Below the pieces are notes generated by a model. The model was not told the DNA's origin. It did not search any database and worked only from the letters and a program-made list of their open reading frames with translations. The position numbers and the translations under genes were made by a program. Shown in pieces: positions 45,301 to 56,769 of a stretch of DNA of 64,000 bases (its first letter is position 1; each line of letters begins with the position of its first letter). Source of the DNA: Taenia hydatigena (Eukaryota > Platyhelminthes > Cestoda > Cyclophyllidea > Taeniidae); contig JADWOT020001282.1 in NCBI GenBank assembly GCA_036345935.2, positions 372,001 through 436,000 of the forward strand, given 5' to 3'.

Positions 45301-47880
45301 GTCAGATACGGTTAGATTGCAAAAAAGTGAGTACACGAGTTGAAGTTAAGCATCTTTTCGTTTAAACAGAATTTCGGTTACTAGAGCATTGGCTCGTAGA
45401 GGTTTATCATGCACAACCGACTATTATGTAACGGTCGACCTCATAAGTTGATTGGAAGGGTGTCAAGGGAGAAGCCCGAGATAAGATAGAGACCACGCTT
45501 AGCTTTGCGCCGTGGCGAAGCGCGCTGTCTTTTGGGCCGGGTCATCAGCCTTAGGTCCTACTTTGTGCACCGCGCATATTCCAATTGAGTTCGTCTTCCC
45601 TTGTTTTTGGGGTGGCTCCAGGATGTGGCTGATCATGCACAAGCATAACAGTAATGTTTATTTGCACAAAATATTACGCTCTATCGGTTACTTTGCATCC
45701 GCGCCATCTTGTTTTCGTTGATAGACTTTATTAGCGTAAGTACAGTCTAATTAGAATACGATCTTTAATTTAAGTGGTGCTTATAGGAAGTAAGGTTAAT
45801 GAACTCTGTTAAATCTAATGTAGGAGAGCATTTTATGTACTTACTCAAAGACTTGGTTGGGATTAATTGACCCGATTGATATTACGGAACTTAAGTACAT
45901 GAGATTATATAATTGCTTGTGGCATACTTGCATCCGGTGGGAGTATGTGGAGAGTGGAAGTGTCTAAGGTACTTGATGGCACATTTTGGCGGATGATCAT
46001 GGTGCATATGATGATTGAGACATGGACAAGCAGCATTCAAAGTACCATCACTAAGTGCACTTACTCGATTAATAAGAAGACGCAGAGGTTCCTTGCACAG
46101 ATGCTGCTGTAATGTGTCGAATCCGAGATTAACAGCTCCTAAGAAATAATTCGACGAGCAAAATTACACCTATCGTTGGTCAGCTTGTTCAATGCTGACT
46201 TGCGATTCTTTCGCTGATCACAACTGCGTGATGTGATGTAGATTTGGTACAATATTCCGGCGTCAATGGATCTGCAAACAACCTTTAGTGCTTTCTTCTG
46301 AGTGTGACGATTCTCCTAAATCAAGATCACCATCTTCACTTTGGGCCTTGAAAGACGATCATTAATTGTGTCAACTATAAATTATTTGTTTAGTATGCAG
46401 TGGAAAATTTTGAGTCGAGGCGACTGGTCCTTGCCTAATAAAATCTTATACAACTGTCGAAAGTGTGTGTGGGTAGCGAGGCATAAGAATTTCACAAGAA
46501 TGAATGATGGTTTCTATTTTGTATTAACTTTTATTTTGGTAATGTTCTTAGCAGAATTATCAATTTAAGGCCTGCCTCTAATAAAGAAAAATAAACGTTA
46601 GTCAAAACTTATGATATATATTCCCTTGATCTAGCCAAGGATGCATCAATCAATTAATTTGTAAAAGAAGCATGGGTCTCTTGCAAATCGTTGCTCGCAA
46701 TCGTTATATGAATTGCCCATGTCTGAGTTCTAAGACCAGTAAAATAGGCTGCTCCCACAAACATGCCTATGCCACTATTCTTATGCAGCTTTCGCTTGGT
46801 AAATCACGAAGGGCGGATAAGTGCAAAGTTTGCCTTATCTGTTTCAGCGACTCTAATCACTTTATCGTCTTGACTAAGCCTATTCATTCTATTGCCTTCC
46901 AATTGATACACTTCTCGAAGACTACCACCTTTCGGTGGCTGCCCTAAGGATATGCGGCAATAATGCTCAGTGTCTCTAATTCATCGTCACCTCGATCGTG
47001 TCCCTGTTTTCCGCTGCGAACCTAATAGTAATTAACTTTTACTGGTGCGGCAGGTGCCTTACGACTGGTAAAGGACTAAGTTGAGCTCACCTGGCAGTGC
47101 ATATTCTTCCCTCGCGCCGTTATTATTAAACATAGATTAGTGCACACTTTAGACTAGACTGACTGCATCAATGTTCCCAGTAAAATCCGTAGGATTCTAA
47201 TGGTCAGTTCCATTGATAATAATGACTTGGGCCATGGTGCATTCTACAACTTCATAATCGGCAATAACATACCATCTTTTGCAACTCTGCCCATATTTCC
47301 TTAGCTGCATCCACTTCAAGACATCACAACGTTTTGTTTTTACCTAAATTTTCCAACGTTTTTGCAAAACTTTACCCTTGTGTATAACGGTGATCAGGAA
47401 AAAGCAACAGAAGCAGCGATTGTCGCATCTCTGCTCAGTGTCAAGCACATACCTACCCGCAGAGCACATAGCTAAGTCTACATCCGTAGGTGGTAAGTTG
47501 AGACATTTCATTGAAGAACTCTAGAAAGCAAACAAATAACTTTCGGTGATTGCATTTGAAAACCCGTTTGCATATCTTACTGAAATACGCAATGATTTAT
47601 ACATTTACGCCCAACTCTTAATAATGCAGCATTACTATGGCATCGTCTGAAATATCTACACAACCGATGCCGTACAGCGTAGCCCAATGCAATGCGATGT
47701 TTTCATTATCACATTCACCTAGCAACGTTCAATTGGTTTTGCGTTTTTACATCTGCCCTTATAAAACCCTTTATGGTTTACAAATTCAAGACCTGTACAC
47801 TGTATTCTTTTGCCGTACTGAGAAATTAGTCTGAAGTGAGGAGGTAATATATGTAAGTAAGCATCACAAGAAACTTACTA
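39354..47880. other. Long region without recognisable genes
   Basis: Open frames are of chance length. The most notable is 40432-40752 plus (106 codons, hydrophobic, no ATG early), which is preceded by an acceptor-like TTTCTCATCAAACAG, but no donor or family is recognised. 44209-44565 plus (118 codons) runs through a pyrimidine-rich stretch. A small hairpin, CCTATT-C-AATAGG, with flanking GAGGCTTC direct repeats lies at about 41949-41976, and CACCAC-GTGGA-GTGGTG near 42400. GC-richer patches lie at 42400-42540 and 45480-45560 without motifs. Confidence 0.45.
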
Positions 47881-47886
47881 ATGCTG

Positions 47887-48216
47887 CTAACAAAACTGCG
47901 TGTGTTTGCGTTCTGCTAAATACATTGCGCCAAATGCCTGCAAAACGAGAGACACCAAGTCATTGCAACAAGCGCTCTTTGCAGCATAAGTGTGATTGCC
48001 GAAGGTATATTTACGGACTTGATGTGAACTCATATGATCTAACATCGCTGCGATCGTCGAGTGTCCTGCAAAGCGTTCTGTGCAGTAAAAGCATATTTCT
48101 GAATCCGCCGTTCTTCCGGTTGCAGCATTGTAAAATGAAGTACAAATATGGGAGGAGGTTGTGTGGAAGACCAAAGATTCGGCCAAAGGGCAGCATAAAG
48201 AGAGGGATTCAATCAA
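47887..48216 (-). CDS. Frame with a degenerate zinc-finger-like segment
   Basis: A 109-codon minus-strand frame. It contains SEICFYCTERF followed by LDHMSSHQ, giving C-x2-C-x15-H-x3-H. Classical C2H2 fingers have 12 residues in the middle, so this would be a long-linker finger. It also has a CC pair later. It lies downstream, on the same strand, of a second finger-like frame (48896-48576). A 143-codon plus-strand frame (47925-48356, basic, RRLCGRPKIRPKG) overlaps it, and I cannot decide between them. Could be a mobile-element or transcription-factor relic. Confidence 0.22.
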   Translation of the reverse strand: MIESLSLCCPLAESLVFHTTSSHICTSFYNAATGRTADSEICFYCTERFAGHSTIAAMLDHMSSHQVRKYTFGNHTYAAKSACCNDLVSLVLQAFGAMYLAERKHTQFC

Positions 48217-48574
48217 GGATTAATAGCCGCTCACTCACAAATATGCAACCCGATGAAATGCCTGAGCGGTCAAGAGAAGTTTGCGAATCGAACGAAGCAC
48301 ACACAGCATACATTGTGATTCCAGACTATTTTAAGTTTCCAAAGAAGGCATTTTGACAAATGAGAAGACGTAATAATAATGGAGTAACTTGATAGTTTCC
48401 TTTATCCCTCTGATGCTACAAGAGCTCCCCGTGAGATCTGTGAGACCTTTGGCAAATCGGCCAATGCAATTCCACTGCTACAAAAATGCAACAAGCATAC
48501 GCAAAATAGGGCCCTAGGACTGTGGTGCGTTCCAAAGGATTTAGATTAAATAAGAGTTGTTTCGCCAACTGCAC

Positions 48575-48584
48575 TTTATTTATT
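48575..48584 (-). terminator. Overlapping poly(A) signals AATAAATAAA
   Basis: Two overlapping AATAAA hexamers on the minus strand, directly over the stop codon of the finger-like frame. AATAAA is frequent by chance in AT-rich DNA. The value lies only in the coincidence with the frame end. Confidence 0.25.
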
Positions 48585-48896
48585 AATAGCCTGACACGAA
48601 GTCAATAGGAATAGATACAAACACTTCTGCAAAAATAGTCTTTTCTTGTGTACACGCTTATACGCACAGAAATGTATGCTCATATTGTGTCTACAAGTTT
48701 TAAGACGCCTACCATGATGCGCACGAATTAAGCGTGCGAGGCCCGAGATGACGTTTCTGAACGATGCAGAGCACGCTGTGCATCTATAGACAACCATTTT
48801 AAGAATAAAGATGGTGAGTTGCTCAGAGTCCTGTAAAAGAGCTTGTGGTGAATTTAATGAATGAGCAAGAGGACCTCCAGGATCTAACCTCAACAT
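48576..48896 (-). CDS. Frame with C2H2-like finger and overlapping poly(A) signals
   Basis: A 106-codon minus-strand frame. From residue 37 it reads YRCTACSASFRNVISGLARL followed by IRAHH. This is C-x2-C-x3-F then G-L-A-R-(L for H)-I-R-A-H-H, very close to the C2H2 layout and to the 'GL-x-x-H-x-x-x-A-H' fingers at the N-terminus of R2/NeSL-type retrotransposons, with the first His changed to Leu. A Cys/His-rich tail (KTCRHNMSIHFC) follows. Its stop codon is embedded in AATAAATAAA, two overlapping poly(A) signals, so the frame would end in its own 3' processing site. The finger is damaged, so a pseudogene is likely. Confidence 0.28.
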   Translation of the reverse strand: MLRLDPGGPLAHSLNSPQALLQDSEQLTIFILKMVVYRCTACSASFRNVISGLARLIRAHHGRRLKTCRHNMSIHFCAYKRVHKKRLFLQKCLYLFLLTSCQAINK

Positions 48897-51170
48897 TACA
48901 TGTGATTAAAGTGCGGAGCAGTAGTCGCCGTCGTGTGTTTGGTCACAAATTTGCCCACTGTAGACATGTAGTTAAGTTCGCCTCGCTTCAAATGCCTAGT
49001 TCTACGTGATGTGCTTTAAATTGCCTGCCAAGAAGGGCAGTTTAATGCATTGGGGATTTCAAAGATCTATATTAACCATGCTTGACCCAACTCTATCACT
49101 TCTTAGCAGTAATGTTTAAGTAATCATTTTTGGTCAACAAAGCATGGGGATGAATCAAAGGTTGTAGGCTGCCATTGAAGTAATCCGAAATTCATGGCTA
49201 TTTCTTACATTTACAAAGGGTGTCTTTGCTCTACACTCGTCATTTCTGCCCGGAATTATGTTTGCGCAAAATAGACAAAGCATGTTCTACGCAGATCTTA
49301 AGTCCTTGACTGATTGTCACTCCCCATTTCTGGACTTACACATAACACTCTAGTCGTTCAGAATATGCGATTTGCCTGGTAAGTCCTGCTAACTGGTGAT
49401 CAAAGGTGGGTTCAGACATTTAATTGATTGCACTGAATGCATAAGTTGTTTGCACAGAAGACTTACCACAAAATTAAGTGCCAAACTTCAATGTTAGGGA
49501 TGCTTTTGGGTAAGTTATATGCTCTCGTAAAGAATGAGACCTGTTTTCGCAGAGATAAGGTTCATCTTGCGATAGTCGAGCGTAGCAAACTTACTCGCGT
49601 GATCAACGTGACGTTTGGGACACAAGTTATTAAACTCAATCTTCTTTGCATCGCGGTGCGTTAAATTTATATCCAGACATGCAATGTCTCCGATTTCAAC
49701 CTTACTTAGGAGCTATGGGTAAGCCAACCACTATATTCACAGTAAAAGTGCCCCCAAACGCTGCCTCTTCTATCCCCTTACCCTCAACTTATCAGCCAGC
49801 AGCAGGACACTAAGAGTAATGCTCATGACCCATTTGACTTTTGCCGCTTCACGGTGGCACAGCACCCTCGACGATGGCATTTGAATTGGTCATAAAGTAG
49901 GAGGCTAAGAGTGGGAAGAACGTCTCTTGCTTCCGCTTCAGAGATTAGCTTAGGCATTTGAAGGAATGTAGAAACTTGCACTGCTTCCATTCGCAGCCTT
50001 TGTATTTAAGCTTCACTCGATTTATTGCATGCACTAATGCCAATCTCAACTATGAACAGGGTGCTCAACTGTATCAGCTCTATTTTCACGTTTCCGGTAG
50101 TTGTTAGGCTCTGGACTCTCCACTCACATCTTTGTCTCATTTCTGCCAATAAAGGTCTCTTATCTGTTCCCTTTTGCCTAAGCTTACTAACTAAATGAAA
50201 AGTGACTTTCGCTTGTCAATAATCTATGACATCCACTTTATTCATCCCAACAATGGGACATGCCTAAAAAGGCTATCGGTATGCTAGATAGACAATTGCT
50301 ACTTATTTTTTTTGTTCCTGCTTTGACGATAGATGAACATTTCAATGAATCAATCCGCTGACCGGGTTTTGAAACATCTATAGCAAAAGCGTTAACAAAG
50401 ACCATTACTAAGGATAATTTTTCAGCTTTACCTAGATTTGGGGTGTCTTCTCTGACAGAAAAGTACTCATTGATCACCGATGTATTTTGAGCGCGACTAA
50501 GTAAGATCTTATTAGTGTGCATCATCTCACCAAACGAAATTCTCGACCTGGAATAAAACTCACTGAGTAATTTTGCAACCAAGTTTCTGGTAAAATGAAT
50601 GGTAACTCGACCACGAGCCTTGATTTAGGAATTAGCTTGCCGGATAGTCGGCAATGTCAGCGCTACTTTTGTGGTGCAGATACAAGATTGTTGGCTGAGA
50701 TTTGCTTTCCTGGTTCCTTTCATCTTGGTCTGTCACTTTGCTGGCTGCAAGCAACGGCGGTGGGAGCAGATTCAACCGGCCGCACTCTCAGTAACTTCAT
50801 ATGAAGAAACCAGATGTTTGGGTTACACCTTTACAAAATAGGAGCCATAGCTTCCAACGGCTAGACTACTTATCGTTGCGTTTGACATAAATCTCGGTGA
50901 GAATGGTCTACGTGTAGTGCGAAGAACGATTTAAGAGAACACATTCCTAACCTTTCTAAAATTAGCTTCAATCCGAAAACTTTCATGATGAAATACACTA
51001 CGTAACAGTGAAATGGATCGTGTGGAATTACAGGTGCTTAGGTTTTTGTTAAATCTCATCAAATTGGCCTTCGGTTTTGCTGTAAAATAGGTGTCCCTGA
51101 CTTGATATTACCCAGCAACACACAAGTTTTATTAGTGTAGGTCAGCATAATGAGGGACTACTGGTTCTAA
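48897..51170. other. Region without firmly recognisable genes
   Basis: The minus-strand frame 50238-50582 (114 codons) is of even, protein-like composition. It contains an acceptor-like GAGTTTTATTCCAG near its start and several donor-like GTGAG sequences, but no family is recognised. Other frames (49437-49664 plus, 50595-50804 plus) are of chance length. Confidence 0.35.
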
Positions 51171-51173
51171 TCG

Positions 51174-51476
51174 TCAGGTATATTGTAACTGTGGGAGAGA
51201 GTTGCCGGCCATTGCATTACGAAGAAGAAGGTCGAGATAACTTCCAGCAGGATCATTTGGTTGAGTGATTGCAACACCATAACTGCCGACGATGACGAGT
51301 TCAAAGACGGATAGTGCGGTCTTAGTGGACTCCCATGGGCTGACATCTACAGCCTCATTCTCCCTAGCCAATCCCAATGTCAGCAACAGCGCATTTTGTT
51401 GGTAGAGCCCCATAACCACCATTAGGGCTGAAACGCCCAAAGTCATCCACTGGCAGATGATCCACGGAATCCTCTT
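51174..51476 (-). CDS. Membrane-protein-like open frame
   Basis: A minus-strand frame open from 51476 (after a TAA) to 51174, 100 codons. It begins with RIPWIICQWMTLGVSALMVV, a hydrophobic stretch of about 25 residues, and has a second hydrophobic segment, LSVFELVIVGSYGVAI, about 60 residues on. An acidic, polar linker separates them. Two membrane segments with aromatic residues at the ends look natural, but I do not recognise the family. The splice acceptor upstream is poor. It lies immediately next to repeat family E copy 2. Confidence 0.22.
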   Translation of the reverse strand, partial: KRIPWIICQWMTLGVSALMVVMGLYQQNALLLTLGLARENEAVDVSPWESTKTALSVFELVIVGSYGVAITQPNDPAGSYLDLLLRNAMAGNSLPQLQYT

Positions 51477-51599
51477 TTATATCTGCTTACTATACTATCA
51501 GTAGTGGAATTACCAAGTGGATGCAAACACTGGTCCATTGTAAAGAAAACCAGCCCGATGAAAGAAATTGAAATGAAAATGTGGATTCGAAGCATTTGC

Positions 51600-51700
51600 A
51601 AATGTAAGCATCGCCAGAAGTATACCGAAGAATAAGGAGGACGAGGAGGAGGAGAAGGGTAATGCTGGGTGGGGAGTAAATGAGAACAAAGGAATAAAGC
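51600..51700. other. Purine-rich stretch
   Basis: GA-rich DNA including GGAGGACGAGGAGGAGGAG, similar in style to the purine arms of the composite repeats at 13450-13590 and 35290-35425. No tRNA-like head follows here. It adjoins family E. Confidence 0.4.
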
Positions 51701-51719
51701 GTGCCAGCAGCCGCGAGCC

Positions 51720-51965
51720 TGCGGGCTTTCCACTATGCTCCGCACTCGATGGCTGGACGGCTTCATTGCCAGCGCCTAGATCAGCGAATGCAACCTTTCC
51801 ACTGGCGTCAACCACATGCGTACTAACCCGCACCAACGTAGCACAACCTCTTTGGTGCGACGTACACTAGAGGCTGCCAAGTGGTACGGTCGCCAGCGTC
51901 TACGAGCCTTCGTTGCTCACTCTTTCTTCCCTTTTACTTACCAAAACAGCTTTCCACTGCAAATG
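51720..51965 (+). repeat. Repeat family E, copy 2
   Basis: It matches the reverse complement of 31683-31880 from TTGCCAGCG through CTAACCCGCACCAACGT to CCAAAACAGCTTTCCACTGC. The plus-strand frame 51816-52007 and the minus-strand frames around 31513-31851 look related only because the DNA is homologous. The tRNA-like end (51720-51800, minus strand) is more degraded than in copy 1. Confidence 0.6.
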
Positions 51966-52365
51966 AATTTGTTCACTTTTGTTTTAACTTTTGCAATTAT
52001 GGTTTAATCTGTCTTTTCATCCTCGATTTTACCTTTTTGTGTTTTGTTCTTTTATAAATGTTTTCCTGAAAACAGCAAGTGATCGACTGGCAACTTTTTT
52101 TTCATCTTATACTGCAGGGGCATTTTTACTGATCGTTTTGTAGGGAATATTTAAAGGCTGCTTTCTTATTTGACATGATTTGCATTGGCAACTTTGCCCA
52201 TGCTGCTAGATTTTTCTATTATCCTTACTTAGGCCCTTTTGCATGGGCTCTATGCAGAACTATTGAAATACCAAAAGTGGTTCAGCTGCTCAATCGTTGA
52301 TTTGTGGTAGCTAGGATTGGTAAGCATATCTAAACCGAAATAACCTGTTTTCTCAAAGGGTATGA

Positions 52366-52602
52366 GGGTCAGAAAAAGGGAGATTAAATGTGAACGCGCC
52401 TAATCGAAACATATGTCCTGTGTGCGTACACACTGCATTATCGTGCCATGAAGTTAATGAAATGTGTTTTTACTGTTTTCATGTAACTGGCATCCATGTA
52501 CATGCTGATAGGGGCCCGTGTTCCATGTTAGTCAGGTGTTGTAATAAGGGCCACCGATGTGTGGGAGGAGGTAAGATCGCGAGAGTGAATGACGTCGTTT
52601 AA
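52366..52602 (+). CDS. Cysteine-rich (zinc-binding type?) exon candidate with consensus donor
   Basis: An open plus-strand frame after TGA at 52363. It contains NICPVCVHTALSC, EMCFYC, RGPCSMLVRCC and NKGHRC: 10 Cys and 5 His in about 50 residues. The spacing C-x2-C-x13-C-x2-C-x14-C-x5-C recalls the first part of a nuclear-receptor DNA-binding domain (C-x2-C-x13-C-x2-C-x15-C-x5-C), but the invariant Gly-Phe-Phe after the fourth Cys is missing. B-box or PHD-like readings are equally possible. The in-frame sequence GGAGGAG|GTAAGA gives a near-perfect 5' splice site at 52571, shortly after the last Cys. No ATG precedes it, as expected for an internal exon. Confidence 0.3.
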   Translation, partial: GSEKGRLNVNAPNRNICPVCVHTALSCHEVNEMCFYCFHVTGIHVHADRGPCSMLVRCCNKGHRCVGGGKIARVNDVV

Positions 52603-52609
52603 TCACAAA

Positions 52610-55600
52610 ACTAGGAAGATCGAGTTGCTCATAAATAGACGTTCCTTTACCTACGGGTCGATTACGTCACAAAAGTTTGCGAATACGAATTAAGTAGATG
52701 GTTAGAACCTCAATTGTCTTCATGCACAAACGCTCATTTCAGGCTATACCAAAATTCACTTTAGGCAGCAAATGGCTCGCTTGGAGGCTAAAGTCGAACC
52801 AAGATCAGTGAAAGTGCCAATAACGGATCGATCATCTACGGCCTTTTAACAAATACAAGTTCAGTAAAACACCCAATATCTTGACGCCGTGCTTTTGCAG
52901 AGAAGGATTTGACAATTTAGTGATAGATGTAATGAGTCCACTTTATTTGGGAGACCAATTCCTTCAAAACTTAATGTCTAGGCAGGAGAGAAAGCCTAAT
53001 GATGGGGTCGGCTGTAGATAGCTGCAATATTTAGACCAATTTATTGATGCTATTAGCCACACAAACCGTTTGCGGCGGGCGGGACTAGTGTTCCAGGCTA
53101 TCAAGCGCAGTAAATGGCTACTAGATTGATTGAGCCTCCGTCGTCGCCTTCTGCAAACAGCCCAAAGTCGACTGATCTGACACTACATTGAGACGATTTG
53201 AAGAACCGTATGCTTCGATTCAGCCTAAAGCAGATTACGGCTGCGTTACCGTCATCCTTTTCCAACTTAAAATGTTTATGATTAAAATTCAATTGGATAC
53301 TGAACGTGTTGAAATCAACATTTTAGTTCTGTTCTTAAAATATTGATAACTTTAACTTGCAAAACATGTAGCTTTAAAAATTAGTATGGCAATGGTTAGC
53401 GACAAATTAAGCTTGAAGCTATTTAAAGTCAACAGCCTGCATTTATCTGACTTACGATTTCATATGCTCTACACAAGTTGGACACAAATCAGTCCACTCG
53501 AAATGATCATTAGTTCTCACCCAAATTGTGACTAATGATGTGCGGATGCCTAAATGTTTTGGATTCAGCAAATAAAGGTGGATAACTTCCATCCAAAAAT
53601 TGAGCAACGAAACTAACTGGGAAGCGGCCCTAACGACGCCTCTGATGAATTCTTAGACAGCATCCTTTATAAACACGAATAAGTTACAGCTATTCTAATG
53701 GTAAAATGAATCATGCGGTGAAGGCAGAGTTTTTACTGCTTACCTCACAATGTAGGGCATGACAAATGACTTTCTGCATTTTAACAGGTTTCCAAGTCTT
53801 TGTACAATTCCTATTAAGTGGTTCACAAAAAAGTGTCGGTGACAGAGTTAACCCTTACGGTTGCAGCACATAATAGGCATACGATAGGCATTGCTTAATT
53901 GCAACATGGATTTCACTTCACTCACCGCCTGCGCTGCCTCATTTGCGCAGTCAGTCAGTTGGATTCAAACGTGGTCATGTATGGTCAGTACCCTGAATTG
54001 ACGCAAATTTGAAACCAAACAGAGGGGTTAGGCTTGTTGACTAAGGTTCCTGTGCAAGTTGCAAAGGATAAAAAGCTTTGAGTAAACAAGAATCATGATT
54101 GTTAGAGAGGAAGCTTTAGGTGTGGGATGTCGCTGATCCTGATAATGAGATGGCGAATCTCTACAACTTGTTACCGATTGGTGCAAATAATCTTTGCTCA
54201 ATTTCCGCTTGTGGTGGAGCTTACCCTCATTTCACTAAACAAGCATCTGTCACTGATATAGCTAGAGTGCAAAAGGTCATGTTTAGGAACAATTTACGTG
54301 TTCATGTCTCTGAGTGTATCTTTTTACCAATTAAGCGTCTTCAGAATAAGACACAAGCCAGTGGAATAGGAGCATAGCCCCTTTTTAATAAATGCTCCTC
54401 GTGAAGGCTAATGTTATTTCTGCCTTTAATAATTCTGCCGCTTACTTCTGCGTTTTTCGTGTAGAGGTCAGGAAACACAGCCAGCATAATGCTGCGGACG
54501 TGAATTTACTTCGCATGTGGTCACAAACTATGGGCCATGATTGTGGTCGTGTAACTATGGCTCGATCATTTTCGGTCCAGCTTGATTGCGGGCTACCGTA
54601 ATTGATGTAGCGCCGCGCTATCGCCTCTGCACGACTGGTCGAGTTGTGTGTCCATTCAGCAGATGTGACAGAACCACATCATATAAGTGGTAAAAATGAG
54701 CACCTTTATGAGCTCACTTCATACCGATGCTTCAGTTGAGAGTGTTCCGCCACCATGCAAATAGAAGGACAGTAAAGAAATAAAATAACACTTGGCGATC
54801 TACGCTAAATTATCTGCGCCTAAAATTAAGTCCAAACTATACTATTTGCAACAAAAGCAAAGAAATCTAGACGAACTTATATAATTTGTGGTTGTGGGAC
54901 GTCTTTTGGCTCAGGAGCTCTGCTATTAATTGCAATGTTGACGTCAGAATCTAATCACCGTCTGCCGATGTCTATCTATGTCTATTTTTCTGTTTATCAT
55001 GGAACGTGCTCATCATTGTACCATATAGACCACGTTGCAATTTTTCCCGTGGACAAATAATGCGAGCAAGAACTGCCCAAATAAAAAAGTAGGACGCATT
55101 CGCATTGGAAACCTTAAAGCAAACAAATTAATAAGCTTCCAGTAAATCACAACCACCAAGTAGAAGAAAATGGTTGGTTCCTCGGGTAACAGGGGTAATG
55201 CAATCCACCATATTAAGAACAATAATTATTTTGCCGCCATCGACATAAGGTTTGATGCTTCTACAAAGTACATCACAGGATCTGGTTTCCTTTTATCCCA
55301 AGCTTCCTCGGAAGCATTTTAAAATCAAATAATTTTAAATTTTAGGAATAATAATCCTTTTTTGGCTATTCTATTTCCACATTTAAAGCTAATGCTTAGA
55401 GGAAAATGACCTGCAAGAATGCATCTCGCCAATTTCTCCTTCAGTAACACAAATTATATATTACCACAAATTCTATTTAAAAGTATTAAAGATTGTAGCG
55501 TCTTTTTTTTAAATTTGGAGCTGTTTTAGTAAGAGTTCTTTCACAGCCAAAAGTCTACGTTCTTTTGCTTTTATTTTTCTCTTTGCTTAACTACCGCCTG

Positions 55601-56430
55601 TGCAATTGCATTGCATAGAATGTTTGGCTATCAGTTTGCAAGCAAAAATCACCTTGAATCTCTGCCATTGTGCCCAAGCCGTTTGAGTTGCCTCCAAGCT
55701 ATGCCAGTAGCATCAAGGAACACTGTGTATTGAGCACATAGCAATCAGCGCGAGCATCACCTTATCCTAAGGAAAGTAACATTTCTTCCATGCCAGTGTT
55801 CTTATGGCTAACTATGAAACCACGTGATTGTCAATATAATTTCTCTTCTACTCATTCGGGTGCCATACAGCACAAAACGTCAGATTATATCAATTTCTAG
55901 AAGTGATTATCTACATTTCGGTTAAGCATTACCCCAGGTGCGAGGAACTCTGATAATCGGCATGGATGGCTGAATAATACTTTATGATGGCTGACGTGGT
56001 AAAAGAGATTAGGATTGTTGTTGTTTAGCTCCTGATCTTGGCTACAAGGTCATTTTTGGTTCTAATCATTGTGCTTTCGACGAGTGGGCTAGCCTCTTCA
56101 ATGTCAGTTGCTGATTGCAGCATGCAAGCGGACTTTCAAATGCAGCGACATTGCTAGTTTAAAACAAGGAATGGTAAATAGGCTGTCCTGTTGATTTGTA
56201 TTCCATCTCCTAAGGCGATTGAAAGTTTAGTTAGTCAGAATTCAATGCCTTTCTGTCTTAGGGCATTGAAGGTGTCATATGAAATGCTAACCTTACTTCA
56301 TCCCACTTGCCTGCCACTTTTCTAGCATGCTCGAAATCCTTTATCTATAAAGGTGATATTTGGGATGGATGGTATGAAAGGGTTGCAAAATTTATATTTC
56401 TGAGTCAATCATGCAACGTAGAACCACGAC
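52610..56430. other. Region without recognisable genes
   Basis: The plus-strand frame 54120-54377 (85 codons, even composition, no motif) and 54392-54601 follow each other. A TGACGTCA lies at 54939-54946 without a TATA box nearby. 55330-55600 is AT-rich. No repeat family was recognised. Confidence 0.4.
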
Positions 56431-56439
56431 ATTAATGTT

Positions 56440-56760
56440 TCAGTGACAACGTCACTTCACTTCACTCTCGTGGACTGTCAAGTAGCCGTTGATAGTAAGA
56501 TTAAGGAAGAGGAGGTAAAATGAGACCAAAATCATGTTACTAAAGGCTTCTAGTTCTCGACACTGCACTATAACTACGCCTAAATATCCTCAGACTAAGC
56601 TACAGGAGCGACACATCAGCCATCACCGCGCTACCATCTGCCACCTCTAATCACTTACTCACCTCAAGCACATTAACCTCATCCACATTCTCCTCGCGCA
56701 TTCTTGCCGATGCTGTCTTTACGATTCCACCCTCTTAAACCCATCACCGCTAACAGCATT
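56440..56760 (-). repeat. Composite tRNA-derived repeat, copy 3 (partial, inverted)
   Basis: On the minus strand a purine-rich arm (about 56750-56625, GAGGTGAGTAAGTGATTAG style) leads into CTGTAGCTTAGTC, then TTTAGGCGTAGT, then GTGTCGAGAACTAGAAGCC (about 56605-56540). These match the Ile-like heads at 13594-13673 and 35432-35506. The start of the middle region follows (CATGATTTTGGTCTCATTTT against GCATGATGACATTTTATC at 35505). The facing Arg-like head is not recognisable. Confidence 0.45.
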
Positions 56761-56769
56761 GAAATAAAT

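Noticed and set aside
51816..52007. Frame related to frames at 31513-31851 as a conserved protein
   Set aside because: The similarity is explained by DNA homology of repeat family E; the frames have no start, end or domain in common.
54939..54946. Second CRE (TGACGTCA) as a promoter element
   Set aside because: One such site per 64 kb is expected by chance and no TATA box or other element lies nearby.
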